Assembly (NCBI RefSeq): GCF_964340395.1
Contig: NC_135564.1
Location: 12,010,391-12,074,390, forward strand
Length of the DNA: 64,000 nucleotides
DNA from: Glandiceps talaboti
Taxonomy: Eukaryota; Hemichordata; Enteropneusta; Spengelidae
Direction of reading: 5' to 3'
Position numbers and translations under genes: made by a program. Numbering within the stretch: position 1 is the stretch's first letter; each line of letters opens with the position of its first letter. The notes beneath the pieces are model-generated. The model did not search any database. It saw only the letters and a program-made list of their open reading frames with translations, and was not told where the DNA came from. Below, piece by piece: positions 12,441 to 24,000 of this stretch.

Positions 12441-13082
12441 AGAGCTAGAGAGGGAGAGGCAGAAAGAGAGACAGACACTGAGATGAAGGCATACACGTAC
12501 ACAAATGCATTCGCATGACTGTCTCCCAACTCATCACTGAATATAGGTTGTAGAAGTAATTGAGGCGAAGCTGCGAGAATTTTTTTTAAATTTACTCTTT
12601 AAACGATCACTCCTGAGGTTTAATTTGGTTCAAATCATAAGCAAAGTATTTCTGCCCACCCCCACCCCCTTTCTGACCATCAGAATTTTCATTGCCCCCC
12701 CCCCCCTTAATCGAATCCTCAATTTTTTTCATGCCCCCCCCCCCCATTTCTCCCCCTGTCGTAAATTCTGATCCCAACCTACGCAGTTTTCATCCAAAAC
12801 CCAATCTGTGCTGTATGTAATAGGTAAATATGTATGTATGCTCACAAATTTTACAAGCTATTTCTTTTTCAATTAGAAAGCATATCAAAGTTTGTTTTAT
12901 ATAATAAAAAATCCCCATTCATCATCGACGACATGACTCGACCACTTTAGAACTGTTACAAAATGTCATGAAGTATTCCGCATTTTCCGCGCACATGTAT
13001 TTGCATTTTCCGTTGCAATCAATGTTAGCGCCCTCTGTGGTAAATGTTCAATCTCAAGATCAACATCTCGCGTGATTTGGTG

Positions 13083-13094
13083 GACGCCATTATT
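13083..13094 (+). promoter_or_regulatory. YY1-like GCCATTATT site in the NDUFA8 leader
   Basis: GACGCCATTATT lies about 55 bases before the NDUFA8 start. It resembles the GCCATnTT element common at start sites of housekeeping and respiratory-chain genes. This is inference from a short motif only; no TATA box is evident. Confidence 0.25.
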
Positions 13095-13146
13095 CTGTGA
13101 AGGTACTGGCCAAACTTTCCCAGACAACTACCGGTACCCCTTCACG

Positions 13147-14187
13147 ATGCCGACTGCCCCAAAATTACCTAGTTATGAAGAACTAAGTACGCCAGAAGTA
13201 CCAGTCACGACAGCAGTATTGAAAGCTGGATCTCATCACTACGGCAGACAATGCGATAAGGCAAATAAGGTAAGGGTTTGGGGGTCGTCTGCAGCAGCTC
13301 AGGATGGTGCATTGGACATCACGTAAGCATTGTAATTTGTACATTGTATATCATTTCTACCTTTGCTGTGTCCAATGGCATGTAAAGGCTCCATGCGACA
13401 TACATAACTTGACATGCCTTGAACCATAGAAGTACGCAACATAGCTTGGGACAAATATTTATCAATAAGTCATGGATATATATGTTTGATGCAAACCAAT
13501 ATTGTGACCCCGGGCCGTATCACCAACTGATAATGATATTGAGATGGAGACCTTGGTCAAATACCCCCCCCCCCCCCCCATGCCAGATTCAAGGGTCGTC
13601 TCATTTGGAATGATGTTAGAAGGCGATGGTAGATTCATCTATTATATTAGTATTGCAATAATTATGTAAGTACGAGTTACTACAACTCTCAGGACTGTTT
13701 ATTTCTAGGAGTTCATGCTGTGCAGATATGAAGAGGATGATCCTCGAAAGTGTCTGAAGGAAGGCAGAGCTGTCAGTCAGTGTGTCGTTGATTTTCTTCA
13801 AACCATCAAGACACATTGCAGTGAACCATTTGCTGAGTACTGGACCTGTCTGGATAGGAAGGAATTGGAGTTTCGCAGATGTAGAAAACAACAAGAGAAG
13901 TTTGATAACTGTGTATTTGAAAAGTTAGGATGGATCAGACCTGAACTTGGAGAATTGACCCAGGTAAAGGAGTACATGTACATACATGTATTTACACTTT
14001 ATAGACCAGTAAATTGTCTGTAGAAAGCGAAAGAGTTGGGAAAATTCTAAATACAATTATCAAAGGAAAATGTCTATCTCTACAAGTACTAGTATCTATT
14101 TTACTTTTACATCTTATGATAGTATTTAATACAAGAACTACAATGTTATGTTATAAAATCAATATGTTATATATGTTATAAAACCAA

Positions 14188-14239
<52 letters not shown>

Positions 14240-15546
14240 AAAGTGATAAGACTATCTCCATCTACAGCTAAATGTAGCCCTCTGTCAAAGTCTTCCACAA
14301 TCGTCTGTCCTTTGCACATCTGGGCCATGTTACTCCAGCTTTCTCTTTGATATCATCTCTCTATGAACAAGAAAAATATGTGATTGAAAAATTGGTCAAT
14401 GGGAAATGATATAAGTTGATAGAGGATTTTGATAGTGTGCCCTCACACACCACTCAACCCCTAGATCAAGAAGACCTGTGAGGGCAGTCAAACTTGTCAC
14501 AAGTACATATAGCTGTAATGCACAGCTATTTAGTGGTCTTCAGAGTACATGTATCTACAATGAGTAACACTGAAGTAAAACACTTTCTCTATGTGCTACA
14601 CTTGTTTATAGCATTCATATTACAATGAGTAACACTGAAGTAAAGCACTTTCTCTATGTGCTACACTTGTTTATAGCATTCATATCAAGTGTAAAAGTAT
14701 ACTGTTTCAATTGGTTTATTTACAAGCCTAGCATGTGGCCTTTCTAATGTGGTCAATTAGCAAATGAAACAGTATACTTTTACACTTGATATGGATCCTA
14801 TAAATGTCTAGTACATACAGGAAACCGCTATACTTTGGTGTTATGGGTTGTAATCTAATCATATCTAATCTAATCTCTAATCTAATCTTATCTAAATAAT
14901 TTATAATGCACCCAAATAACAAGGGCCATCCACACAATATGCTCTTTTGAGCATACACATACAGTATTATCTTGAAAGTGTTCAGATTTAATGATTCATG
15001 TACATGTATATCCAATTGATAAAGAATCCATAGCCTTGGTGCATCGTTTGAAAATGTGTGGCTACCAAATGTCTTGGTCTTGAATTGTGTTAGAATTAAG
15101 AGACTCTTGTTAGCTGATTCAGTGAGTTCTGCAGTATATCCAATTTAAACAAGAATACCCTCAGATTAAGTGTAAGTGTTACGAGTTAGGCAACTTGAAC
15201 TTGTTAACCAAAAACAAAAGTTTTGGGTACACGTACAGTGTTTATTATATGTAGTATCCAACTTTTTGAAGGTACTATAACATCATAAGCACTGATAGGC
15301 ATTATTTTGATTTTATGATTACTGTAAAGGCCAGCCATAGAAAAGTGCTGATATACTAGTCTATATGCATTTCTTGCCATGAAACTGAAAATCTTCATTT
15401 TATTTCAACAGACCACAGTAGTGAAGACAGAGAGACCATACCCTGCAAAGAAAACTAGACCTAAACCACCACCAACTCCAAATGAAAAACCCCCCAAGGA
15501 TCTACCACCAGCAAAATATGGATCTCGCTTTTATTTCTGGAACTAG
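13147..15546 (+). CDS. NDUFA8: NDUFA8, complex I accessory subunit (3 exons, 170 aa)
   Basis: Exons 13147-13269, 13709-13963 and 15412-15546, all phase 0 with GT-AG introns. The product matches human NDUFA8 (172 aa) across its length: [13 protein letters not shown] at the start, [44 protein letters not shown] and the invariant end GSRFYFW. It contains four CX9C segments (two twin-CX9C CHCH modules), the signature for oxidative folding by the Mia40 relay in the mitochondrial intermembrane space, where this subunit sits on complex I. Intron 1 splits the first CX9C motif. An in-frame ATG at 13072 would add 25 residues, but the residues after 13147 match the family start, so 13147 is preferred. 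The third exon carries a Pro/Lys-rich spacer before the conserved end. Confidence 0.96.
14189..14360 (-). mobile_element. 5'-truncated LINE 3' end with (TAA)n tail
   Basis: On the minus strand 14360-14268 reads [20 protein letters not shown] followed by [10 protein letters not shown] and a stop. This is the typical extreme C-terminus of a non-LTR retrotransposon endonuclease/reverse-transcriptase polyprotein (W-x-DDI...AGxTW...AxDRxxW pattern). After about 30 bases of 3' UTR it ends in a (TAA)n run (plus-strand (TTA)n, 14189-14238), matching the microsatellite tails such elements use. Only about 170 bp survive, so the clade (RTE, CR1 or Jockey) cannot be told. Lies in NDUFA8 intron 2. Confidence 0.6.
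14430..14510. mobile_element. Degenerate TAGTCTGTAAG-family MITE (copy 2)
   Basis: Keeps the core GTGCCCTCACACACCACTCA and a mirrored CTGTGAGGGCA, but the terminal repeats are no longer recognisable. Confidence 0.4.
14558..14687 (+). repeat. 65-bp tandem duplication
   Basis: Two near-identical copies beginning CAATGAGTAACACTGAAGTA at 14558 and 14623, differing at very few positions: a recent local duplication in NDUFA8 intron 2. Confidence 0.9.
14682..14792. repeat. Perfect 28-bp inverted repeat with 55-base loop
   Basis: 14682-14709 (ATATCAAGTGTAAAAGTATA...) is exactly complementary to 14765-14792. It abuts the 65-bp tandem duplication. It may be a MITE remnant; no target-site duplication is clear. 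Confidence 0.85.
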
Positions 15547-17342
15547 TTACTAGTTATTCAGAGTGTATGTTTAACTGAAATAATGTAATATAGCAGTTGT
15601 TTCTTATTCTAGTATGATTAATTGGTTTTTGACAAGTACAAGTACTTGAAATTATGAAGTGTCATCAATTGCTACAAGCTTAAAAATCTTTCAATATTAC
15701 AAGGTACACTAGGGACCATGTTCAGTATAACAGAGGTGATTGCAGAAGTTGCTTGAGGAAGTATGGCTAATTTGTTTGTCATCCTACAAGATTGAGTTCA
15801 TGTGAAATCAAATATTGACTTTACTTCTCTCTGGAGATACAAATCCAGCCAGGCCTCCTCTGCACTGACTTGAGACATATCCAACTGACTCAGTATGTCA
15901 CATGCAATGTACATAACAAACAAATGTCATGTTGTACACTTCAATGATATTCTTACAGTCAGGTGCAATCATATGACAAGTAGCAGTCTTTTCTCAGCCA
16001 CAAAAAAAAAACCTACATCAACTTGTGAATATCCATAGTTTCTAATAATGATCTAGGAACTGCAAAGTAAATAACCTGTGCCCACTGTGAGGAATGTAAC
16101 ACAGCACAGATAGGATATTGTATGAACAATGGAATGATTATTTTGGTTTGTGTAGCTCTAAGTCAGACAGTGCACTTTTAAACAGTTCAGATGATTCCAG
16201 TATGTGTGTGTGTAAAAATTGATGTTTTGGAACATTGCAAGCAATGTAGAATAAGATCAAGTTTTGATCGTTATTTGCTGTGTTTGTTAGCATGAGTTTA
16301 TGTTAATAAATTCAAAAACAAATCTTATTCATCTTGTGGTATTTTCATTTCTTTACACTTTAATTAATCAAAAATAATTTGCCACCATATATGTAATTAT
16401 TCACTAACAGTTTGTCTTTATTCTGCCTTAGAAAATAAAAGTGACGCAAGCGGTCATGTAACATTCTTGCAAACCAGAGCTGTTATTCCTTCTGTGACAC
16501 TGCTAAATAAATATTGGTGGTGTGTCTTGGAAGGTGCCATTGATAAAAGAGGGTGTGGTTTACTAGTATGTCAGTGTAATGTAACCATAGGTCGAATATG
16601 AGGTCACAAAACACATTATGTCACAAGTATTTTAAGGCTGAATAAAGAAAATTAGTGTAGAATAAGATATCATGACGACTCATCATGAAAAACCTTAATT
16701 TCAGTAAAAATGAGAAAAATTATTGGCCATTATGTTTTGATGTATACCTTGTGCTCCAAAACCAATGATATAGATGTGTATTGTTGGGATGTAGAATGGT
16801 TTTATCAAGTGTAAGAGTAGTTGCAATAATTATAGTGCTAGCTTTGATTTTGAGGTTTTCGTTGTGTTTTGTTTTTGAACATTTTTAGTTTTGACTGCAA
16901 ACCCAGGAATGATAAAAAGCTAGAAACAAAAAACAGCTTGTATAAAATCTTAACTTTTCCTTGTCATAAAAAAATCAAGACACTGGGAGAATCAGGTATT
17001 ACAATGACATAGAGTTCAATGCACCATACATTATTTAATCCAGAGACTTACCGTCATGGTAAACAATTTTGGTTGTATGTGTCCATGATTCTACCACATC
17101 CCTCTATCACTGTGGGACTGTGATTCTACCTACTTTACTCATAAAAACACTAACCTCTCAGTCTGTACATATTATTCTGGAAATACTACATGTTGTACAC
17201 AAGTAAGAAGAGAAAAGATGCTGATGGGATTTTGAACTTGTACTTTATAGTTGACTAAAATAAATAAACAATGATAACAGTATAAAAAATAAATAAGTGA
17301 AATAAAAACGTTTGACTACTATATTCACGGAGACAGGGAATG
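15547..17342. other. NDUFA8 3' UTR and intergenic DNA
   Basis: No gene seen. 16580-16750 weakly resembles the repeat family at 35925, 39090 and 40320 (GTCACAAGTATTTTAAGGCTG-type segment). Confidence 0.5.
16305..16310 (+). terminator. Putative NDUFA8 polyadenylation signal
   Basis: AATAAA about 760 bases after the stop codon, the clearest candidate downstream of the gene. Confidence 0.35.
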
Positions 17343-17348
17343 TTTATT
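17343..17348 (-). terminator. Putative polyadenylation signal for the minus-strand small gene
   Basis: AATAAA on the minus strand, 137 bases beyond the stop of the 17485-17691 reading frame. Confidence 0.3.
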
Positions 17349-17382
17349 TCTGACATGGTGAGATTATAGAAGGTGACTCCAC

Positions 17383-17398
17383 GGTTACTACGTAAACC
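17383..17398. promoter_or_regulatory. Imperfect palindrome, RFX X-box-like
   Basis: GGTTACTACGTAAACC loosely resembles the paired half-sites of the X-box bound by RFX factors, which drive ciliary genes such as TRAF3IP1. It misses the consensus at one or more positions and lies about 650 bp from the start codon, so support is weak. Confidence 0.15.
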
Positions 17399-17484
17399 GG
17401 TCGGGTTGTTGATATTATTGTAACGTTACAATAGATGGATCAAGGTGAAGGAAAGCGGAAAGCCATGGTACTATCACAAAAAAA

Positions 17485-17691
17485 TTACTTCCGAAGGTCG
17501 AACAGTGGTCTATTAAACATTTTGAGTGTAGAAGGACCAAGCATGAGTGACAACTTAGAGTACAGCAACAAGTATCCCGGAACTAAGTGATCAATGACAT
17601 GAATGATTGCCCAGTATACGTACACAAACAATCGCAAAAACATTTGCCGGGTGTAAGGGTCAAAGGTTACGTTGTTATACGTTCTACGCAT
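17485..17691 (-). CDS. Possible small membrane protein (68 aa), unrecognised
   Basis: A single uninterrupted frame starting MRRTYNNVTFDPYTRQ and ending FNRPLFDLRK, with hydrophobic segments at about residues 19-36 (FLRLFVYVYWAIIHVI) and 39-54 (PGYLLLYSKLSLML). The ATG at 17691-17689 is the first in frame. It is divergent to TRAF3IP1 with about 350 bp between the two start codons, the usual layout of a shared bidirectional promoter, and a minus-strand AATAAA follows the stop. I do not recognise the family. It could equally be chance: the frame is short and no paralogue or splice evidence supports it. Confidence 0.3.
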   Translation of the reverse strand: MRRTYNNVTFDPYTRQMFLRLFVYVYWAIIHVIDHLVPGYLLLYSKLSLMLGPSTLKMFNRPLFDLRK

Positions 17692-18045
17692 GTGCAATTA
17701 TGGCTCGTTCATGAATATTTATTTTATCTAAAAAATATCGCTATATTGAGCCTGTTAAGCTAAACAATTTATAAATATTCTACAGGAAGTATGTCTTTTT
17801 GATAATCTATTATCACAGTTTGAAAAAAACCCTTTACTTTTAGTAGTTATAAGCATTTTATTTTAAACGGTTGTCAGTTTCTGGAACGAGGTGCTAATGG
17901 ACTATGGGATACAAATTCCGTCCGTCAGTGGATTTGAGCATTGAATACCATGTTGTCGTCAGTAAAGATACTGATATTTTAGTTGAAATACACAATTTAA
18001 CCAAGTAATCACAGTATCACAAGGATCTGTACGTAAAGAGAAAAC

Positions 18046-21000
18046 ATGGCAGAACCTTTCGTGAAGAAAACTCAGGACACTTTAGGAAAAATCATCAAAA
18101 AGCCACCATTGACTGAGAAGCTCTTAAAGAAACCACCATTCCGATTTCTTCACGATGTTATTTCTGAGGTAAGGTTTTTGATCACTTTTACTCCCTCGTA
18201 AATATTTACAACGTAGAATTAGCCTTCACGCCAGCTCATTACAATTTCCATGAATAAATCGTTCAACAATTTCACAACGGCGTGAACTTCCAGATTTCAT
18301 TGCCTCGATAGATAACATTTCCAAGGCGACGTAAACAACTTGTGCATAGCGTCCATACCAACGTAACTGTCATTTTAGGGCAATTCGTATATTACGTCAA
18401 CATTAACAATAGACTGAAAATCACCCCAATTAGCTGTAATTTGATAGAAAACCTGACCATTCCATATCCTGAGTGTGCCAGTGTCAATTGCCGCCGTTAA
18501 AAATTGTTATTTAATGGCAGTGTTTAGGTGTTTTCACTTACCTTCAGGAAAGTGATAAATTGTTATTCATATCGATTATGGTATTTTATATTACATCAAT
18601 TATGTTATTCATATTTCGGGTGTTTGCTATGATTTTCAAAGTTATTCATACATTATTCCCAATTGAAATGTTACAAGAAAACCTATTTGGCATCTTCAGA
18701 TATATATACGTTGTATGTTCCTAATTTCAATGTGACACCTGTTGAGGTCTAGACGAGAGAAAAGAGAATGGTGAACTAAGACTTTGTCGACCCCATTTTG
18801 CTGTGTCATCTGGCAGTATTTTACAATTGTTATCTAACACTGACATTTTATCTGTTAAGCCACATAGATGTTATTTGTACTGTACATATTTTTGTAACAA
18901 TATCAACAAATACTTCTAGTACCCAGCAAGAATGTTTCCCATCTTGTGAACACAGTGACCATATAAGTATATTTATAATATAATATATCACTCATGATAC
19001 TTCCATGTGATGACACACACTTTTACAGTTTACATGTAAACTTCAAAATAAAGGACACATCTTGTTGTCTCAGACAAAATGAACTTTCAGAGTAACTTAG
19101 GGATTCTTAGATTGTCTGGTTTAGTGCAAAGGTAAAGGTTAATATTGGTCATTATTGTGAGAAGCAACAGGTAAGGGGTACAAAGGAAGTAGTGATTGGT
19201 CTCAGCAAAAAGTAATCCATCAATTCATAACATAAGCAGTGGTGACATACAGGGACATGTAGCTGTTTCAGAGAAATATTTGTTGATTCGAGACAAGGTA
19301 CTGTTACTGTTAGTAATAATGAATAGTTACATGTACTACAGTATTTACAAGTCTCTACCAAGTCTGAAAGGTATATTACTGTGACGGGGTGCCCTCACAC
19401 ATCAGTCAATCCCTTTCAAGCAGGTTGGCGAGGGGCAGAGTAACATATGCTGTTAGTGTTAAAGTCTAAACTCTAGAGTGGTAAATTTCATCTTTTTCTT
19501 ACAGGTTATTAAAACTACAAGTTTTATGAAAGGTTTATATGGCAAGGATGAAACTGACTCCCAGGCAGCAGGAAAGGTAATGAGAATGTAGAATTAGATC
19601 GATTTAGATGATATTCTCCAATATATATTCATTCGGTAGAGGAGAATACAGTGATTATATGGTGTATTGATCACTACCTGTATTGATGACTGGTAGTGAC
19701 AAAACTCTTACATTGCAAGTATTTCTTATAGAATAAAGAAACATGTGAATAACTTCAGAATAAGTATAATCACAAGTTTAATGTTTGAAAAACTGGAAAA
19801 GGGAATGACAATTTTGAATATTTTGAAACAGAAGTTCAACTTCAAGTACCACAAAACCATCTATATGTATATAAATGTGCATTGTCTAACAAATGTAATG
19901 TAAGTTGTAAGACAACCATTGATAAGTACATTTGTATTCAGTTTATTAATTTTTGTCTCTTTTTTTTGTTTTTGTTTGTTAGGATAAAGATAGTAAAATA
20001 AATTACCTTCAAAAGGCTATAGATGTTGTCGGTAAGTAAAGTGTCATATCTTATCGTGATTAAAAATTTCCCAGATCTGTACATAAAAAGGGTGATGCTC
20101 ATTTTGTCCCTTCTGGAACATCGCAGGTTTTCTCCCAGCACTCTGGTTTCTACCTGCTTTTAACACTTGGGTGCGGGATAAGTTGCAACCGTGCTCAAAT
20201 TTCTAACTGTGCTTGGATTAATAAAATGCTGTACATGTATATGTTATTATTATAGTGTGTCTAATAGTAACTGTACGTACAGTTTCATTTTTCATTTTCA
20301 TTTTCAGGTATTGTATCAGGACAAGAGTTAGGTGTCCGTCCATCGAAAATAGTAGCTGGCCATGAGCCAGATAAAACAAATGAATTTTTACAAACAATGG
20401 CAAAATGTATATCACAAAAGGTAAGCCACAGTTCTGTCAATGGGGAGACTCTCTAATTTGAATATATGCTAATGTTGTTCAAGATGTGTATGAGTCATTC
20501 AGTGTTTTTCCCTGGATATCATAGAAGAATAAACACATGATCTAAATGTACATACCATTTTGAAGCACAGTAATGTATGCTGTGTCATAATTTTGAGGAG
20601 AAAGGCTTTTATTTTGGGAGAAGACAAGGTAATAGAACTTATAGAGAAAGGAAAAGTAACAGTGATTCAGCTTTTACCTTGCCTATGGCCTAGAATCCTG
20701 CTAGTACATTTTATATTATGAGTGGCTGGAATACACCATATTCTGGTAATCTGTGACATGCTTTGTAGTTGTCAATATGAAAGAAGTGCCACAAGAGGGC
20801 GGTACATATGAGGAAAAATGAAGCAATGAATGTATGCATTTCTATCAATGAATGTGTACATTTCTATCAATGAATGTGTACATTTCTATCAATGAATGTG
20901 TACATTTCTATCAATGAATGTGTACATTTCTATGATTATTTATGTTATCATAGTTCGTAAGGTATGCCATGACGGGGCACCCTCATGCATCAGCCAACCT

Positions 21001-24000
21001 CTTGTGAGTGTTAGCTGATAGGCATGGCATGACACTGCTTACCTTACAGACTACCTTTATCATACATGTAACTAAAACAATAAAGATATTCCTTTCAATG
21101 ATGACTTACAGAAAGACAGCAAAGAAGCTGTTCAACAAGTGTTGAAAGGTGACAAACCTGGATCAGGTAAAGCACCCAAGGAGGAGAAGAAAGAAGAAAG
21201 GAAATCTAGTGGCAAAGGAAAAGATGGGGATGAAGAAAAAGAATCTAAAAGAGAAAAACACAGAGACAAAGAGGTCAGTATATAAAGATACAATTTACAT
21301 GTAGCTGTAGTTATAAATAGTTACACAACCCAGGGATTCTATTTACTTACTTGTTAACATTTCACCTGTTCAGGTCAACCATGTCAAACTGTCCATTTAC
21401 TGGCTTTATGAGATGAACAGGAGAAATATTCAGCGAAATGAGTTCATTGTCAAAAAACAGACAGCTACAGTACAACATTTTATTTTCAGAGTGTAAATAA
21501 TCGCTACATTATTATTTTTCTGAAAAGACATTTGTATGCAAGTACATAATTAGTTTCACATACATTCACCTTATTAAAAGCTGTTGCAGCTAAAAAGCTC
21601 GTAGTTAGATCTTGGGCTTTGGCTGGCGGTTCGCCAAGAGGCGAGTCACTGCTTGTCATCGTCTCTCCTTCGGTGCTCCCCCGGTGCTCTTAGCTAAGTG
21701 CCTGGAGTGGCCAGAATGTTTACTTTGAAAAAATTGAAGTGTTCAAAAGCAGGCCCTAATGCTTTGATAGTCCAGCGTGGAATAATGGAATACATGTAGG
21801 TCCTCGGTTCTATTGCGTTGGTTTTTGGAATGCGAGGTAATGATTAATCTCCGTCAATATGTCAAGTTATTATTGTTTGTGACTTTACCTTCAAAATTTG
21901 TAAATTTCAGGAGAAAAGTGAAAGGAAAAGATCGTCCAGCAGAGACAGGGAAAGAGAGAAAGACAAAGGAAGGGACAGAGAGAGAAGTAGAGACAGGGAG
22001 AGGAGTAAAGATAAAGACAGAAACAAAGAAAGAGATAGAGACAAGGAGAATGAAGACAGGAAAGACAAAGACAGAAAACATAGGGATAGAGATCGGGATC
22101 GGCATAGAGAACGGGATAAGGATAGGGATAGAGAAAGGGAAGGAAGGGTAAGTATTCAATAGTAGTATTTCTCTCCAAATTGTCAATGTGCAGTGTCCAA
22201 TGTGACGCTGTTGGTGTAGTATATTGATACAGATAATCTTGTATACAGTACAGTTTTCGCCTAAGCTCTCGCCTCAATTCGCGTTCGCATCGCTTCAGCT
22301 TCGCTTTCGCTTCGCCTCAATCTCAAGTTTACGGGAGTTCGCTTCAATTAAACATCGCTTTCACTTCGCTTCCTTTTCGCGTTGAGTTCGCATTCGCATC
22401 GCACCCCATTCGCATCGCGTCAACTTTGTTTCTGAATCGCATTGTGTGGAACATGCGCTACTATACCCACATATTTGCATGATAAAGGATTTGAAACGAA
22501 AAGTATAGATCATTACGGCTACTAAAATTATGCGGGGTTGTACTTTACTTTTCTGTCTACGGCACGATAACCCTTTTGGTTAAATTTGCGTTAATAAATC
22601 AGGGCATGCCTTTTGAGGCGAGCGATTGCTCCGCTCGCCTACCGCTCGCGCAAATTAAAATCCACGAGAGCAATTTTCCACTCGCGTGGGCCTCAAACAA
22701 CCTGTACAACAGCCTGATGTTATTTTATATCATTTTTCAATATGTGGTTACCATAAAAATCAACGTTTATTCGGTAAAATTACGTGGTGGGAGCGTGGAA
22801 CACTTCCGTGTTCATAATCGTCGATCTCCAGCTGAAGTCAGCGCTGTCATTCATGACCTATTTATGTATCTGAAATTTGCATTGTACTACCCTTATATGG
22901 GAAAAATAGTGACGTATTCGAAGCGGGACATGCATGATGTCATGGCATATCATGAATATTGATCAGCTCAGTATACAGGGAGATTTCAACTTTTGCAAAT
23001 TGCGCAATTACGATTGATACGATGACTGTTTGGAGTTCTCGTTTTCAGCAATCCATCGATGAGTTTAGTTTTAAATTCCGATCGGCCTAGTTTTGTTAGA
23101 ACGTGGTTTTGGAGACCATCCTACGTGAATGTCTCCTCCGGAACATGAACAACAACTGCGATTTATAGTTGCTACACAAAGTACATGCCCAGAGTTCTGA
23201 CAATAGCTTGGCGATGTTTTGGAGTTTTGAAAGAATGACAATAAAATATTATACGATTGATTATTTTACAAAATAAAAATAAAACTAATCTGTCGGTATT
23301 TCTCGTGCAGTTTTCAGAGAAATTCCCGGGCTTTTATTTCATAATCTCCAACACGCAGTTTCATTGTTTTTGTCCGATGATCTATTCAACTGCCGACCAC
23401 GTCTGTTTTACCTCCATGACTTTATCGACTGCTGTAACATATGAAATATTTGCTCGAATGTTCGCCTTGTCGTGATTTCTAAAACAAAGTAGGTCTGCTG
23501 CTCAGACGTGAACGGATCTAGCTACTTTAGTCGGCGACACCGGTCGTCCGTGTGCAGGTACTAGGTGGGGTTACGTGTGTTATTGTCTCGGATCGAGTGA
23601 ATTTTTACAAATTAGTCAAATTAGCAAGCAATTTAACGTCGCATTGCAACTTATACAGATGACAGCATTACGGTCGTTTCGATAAATTGTCAATTTGGTA
23701 CGTAGTTTGGCGTTTCGCTACATACTGTTAGACGTTTCACTACATTATTCGCCCATTATATATTGCGGTGTTCGTGACCTATGAGGAACGTAGGACATCG
23801 TAGTGTACCGGGTTTTCTGCAAAGAGGACTTGTGTTTATCACCACTTTATTTTTGCTCACCACTGTGCAATTGCTTTTTCTACATTTGTTAACATGTGTA
23901 TGTTAGTTAGTGGTTTGTACAAAGGGATCGTCCCGTTTGTAAAATCGATTTGACTGGTCATTCCATTTAATTGTTGTGACAGTTGTGGCCGTGTTCACGG

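Noticed and set aside
13072-13146. Upstream in-frame start for NDUFA8
   Set aside because: The added 25 residues do not match the family, while the residues after 13147 align with the known N-terminus.
22576-22962. 128-codon frame inside the 2.17-kb transposon
   Set aside because: No resemblance to a transposase, partly palindromic DNA, and no ATG at its far start; length is unremarkable for this GC-richer interior.
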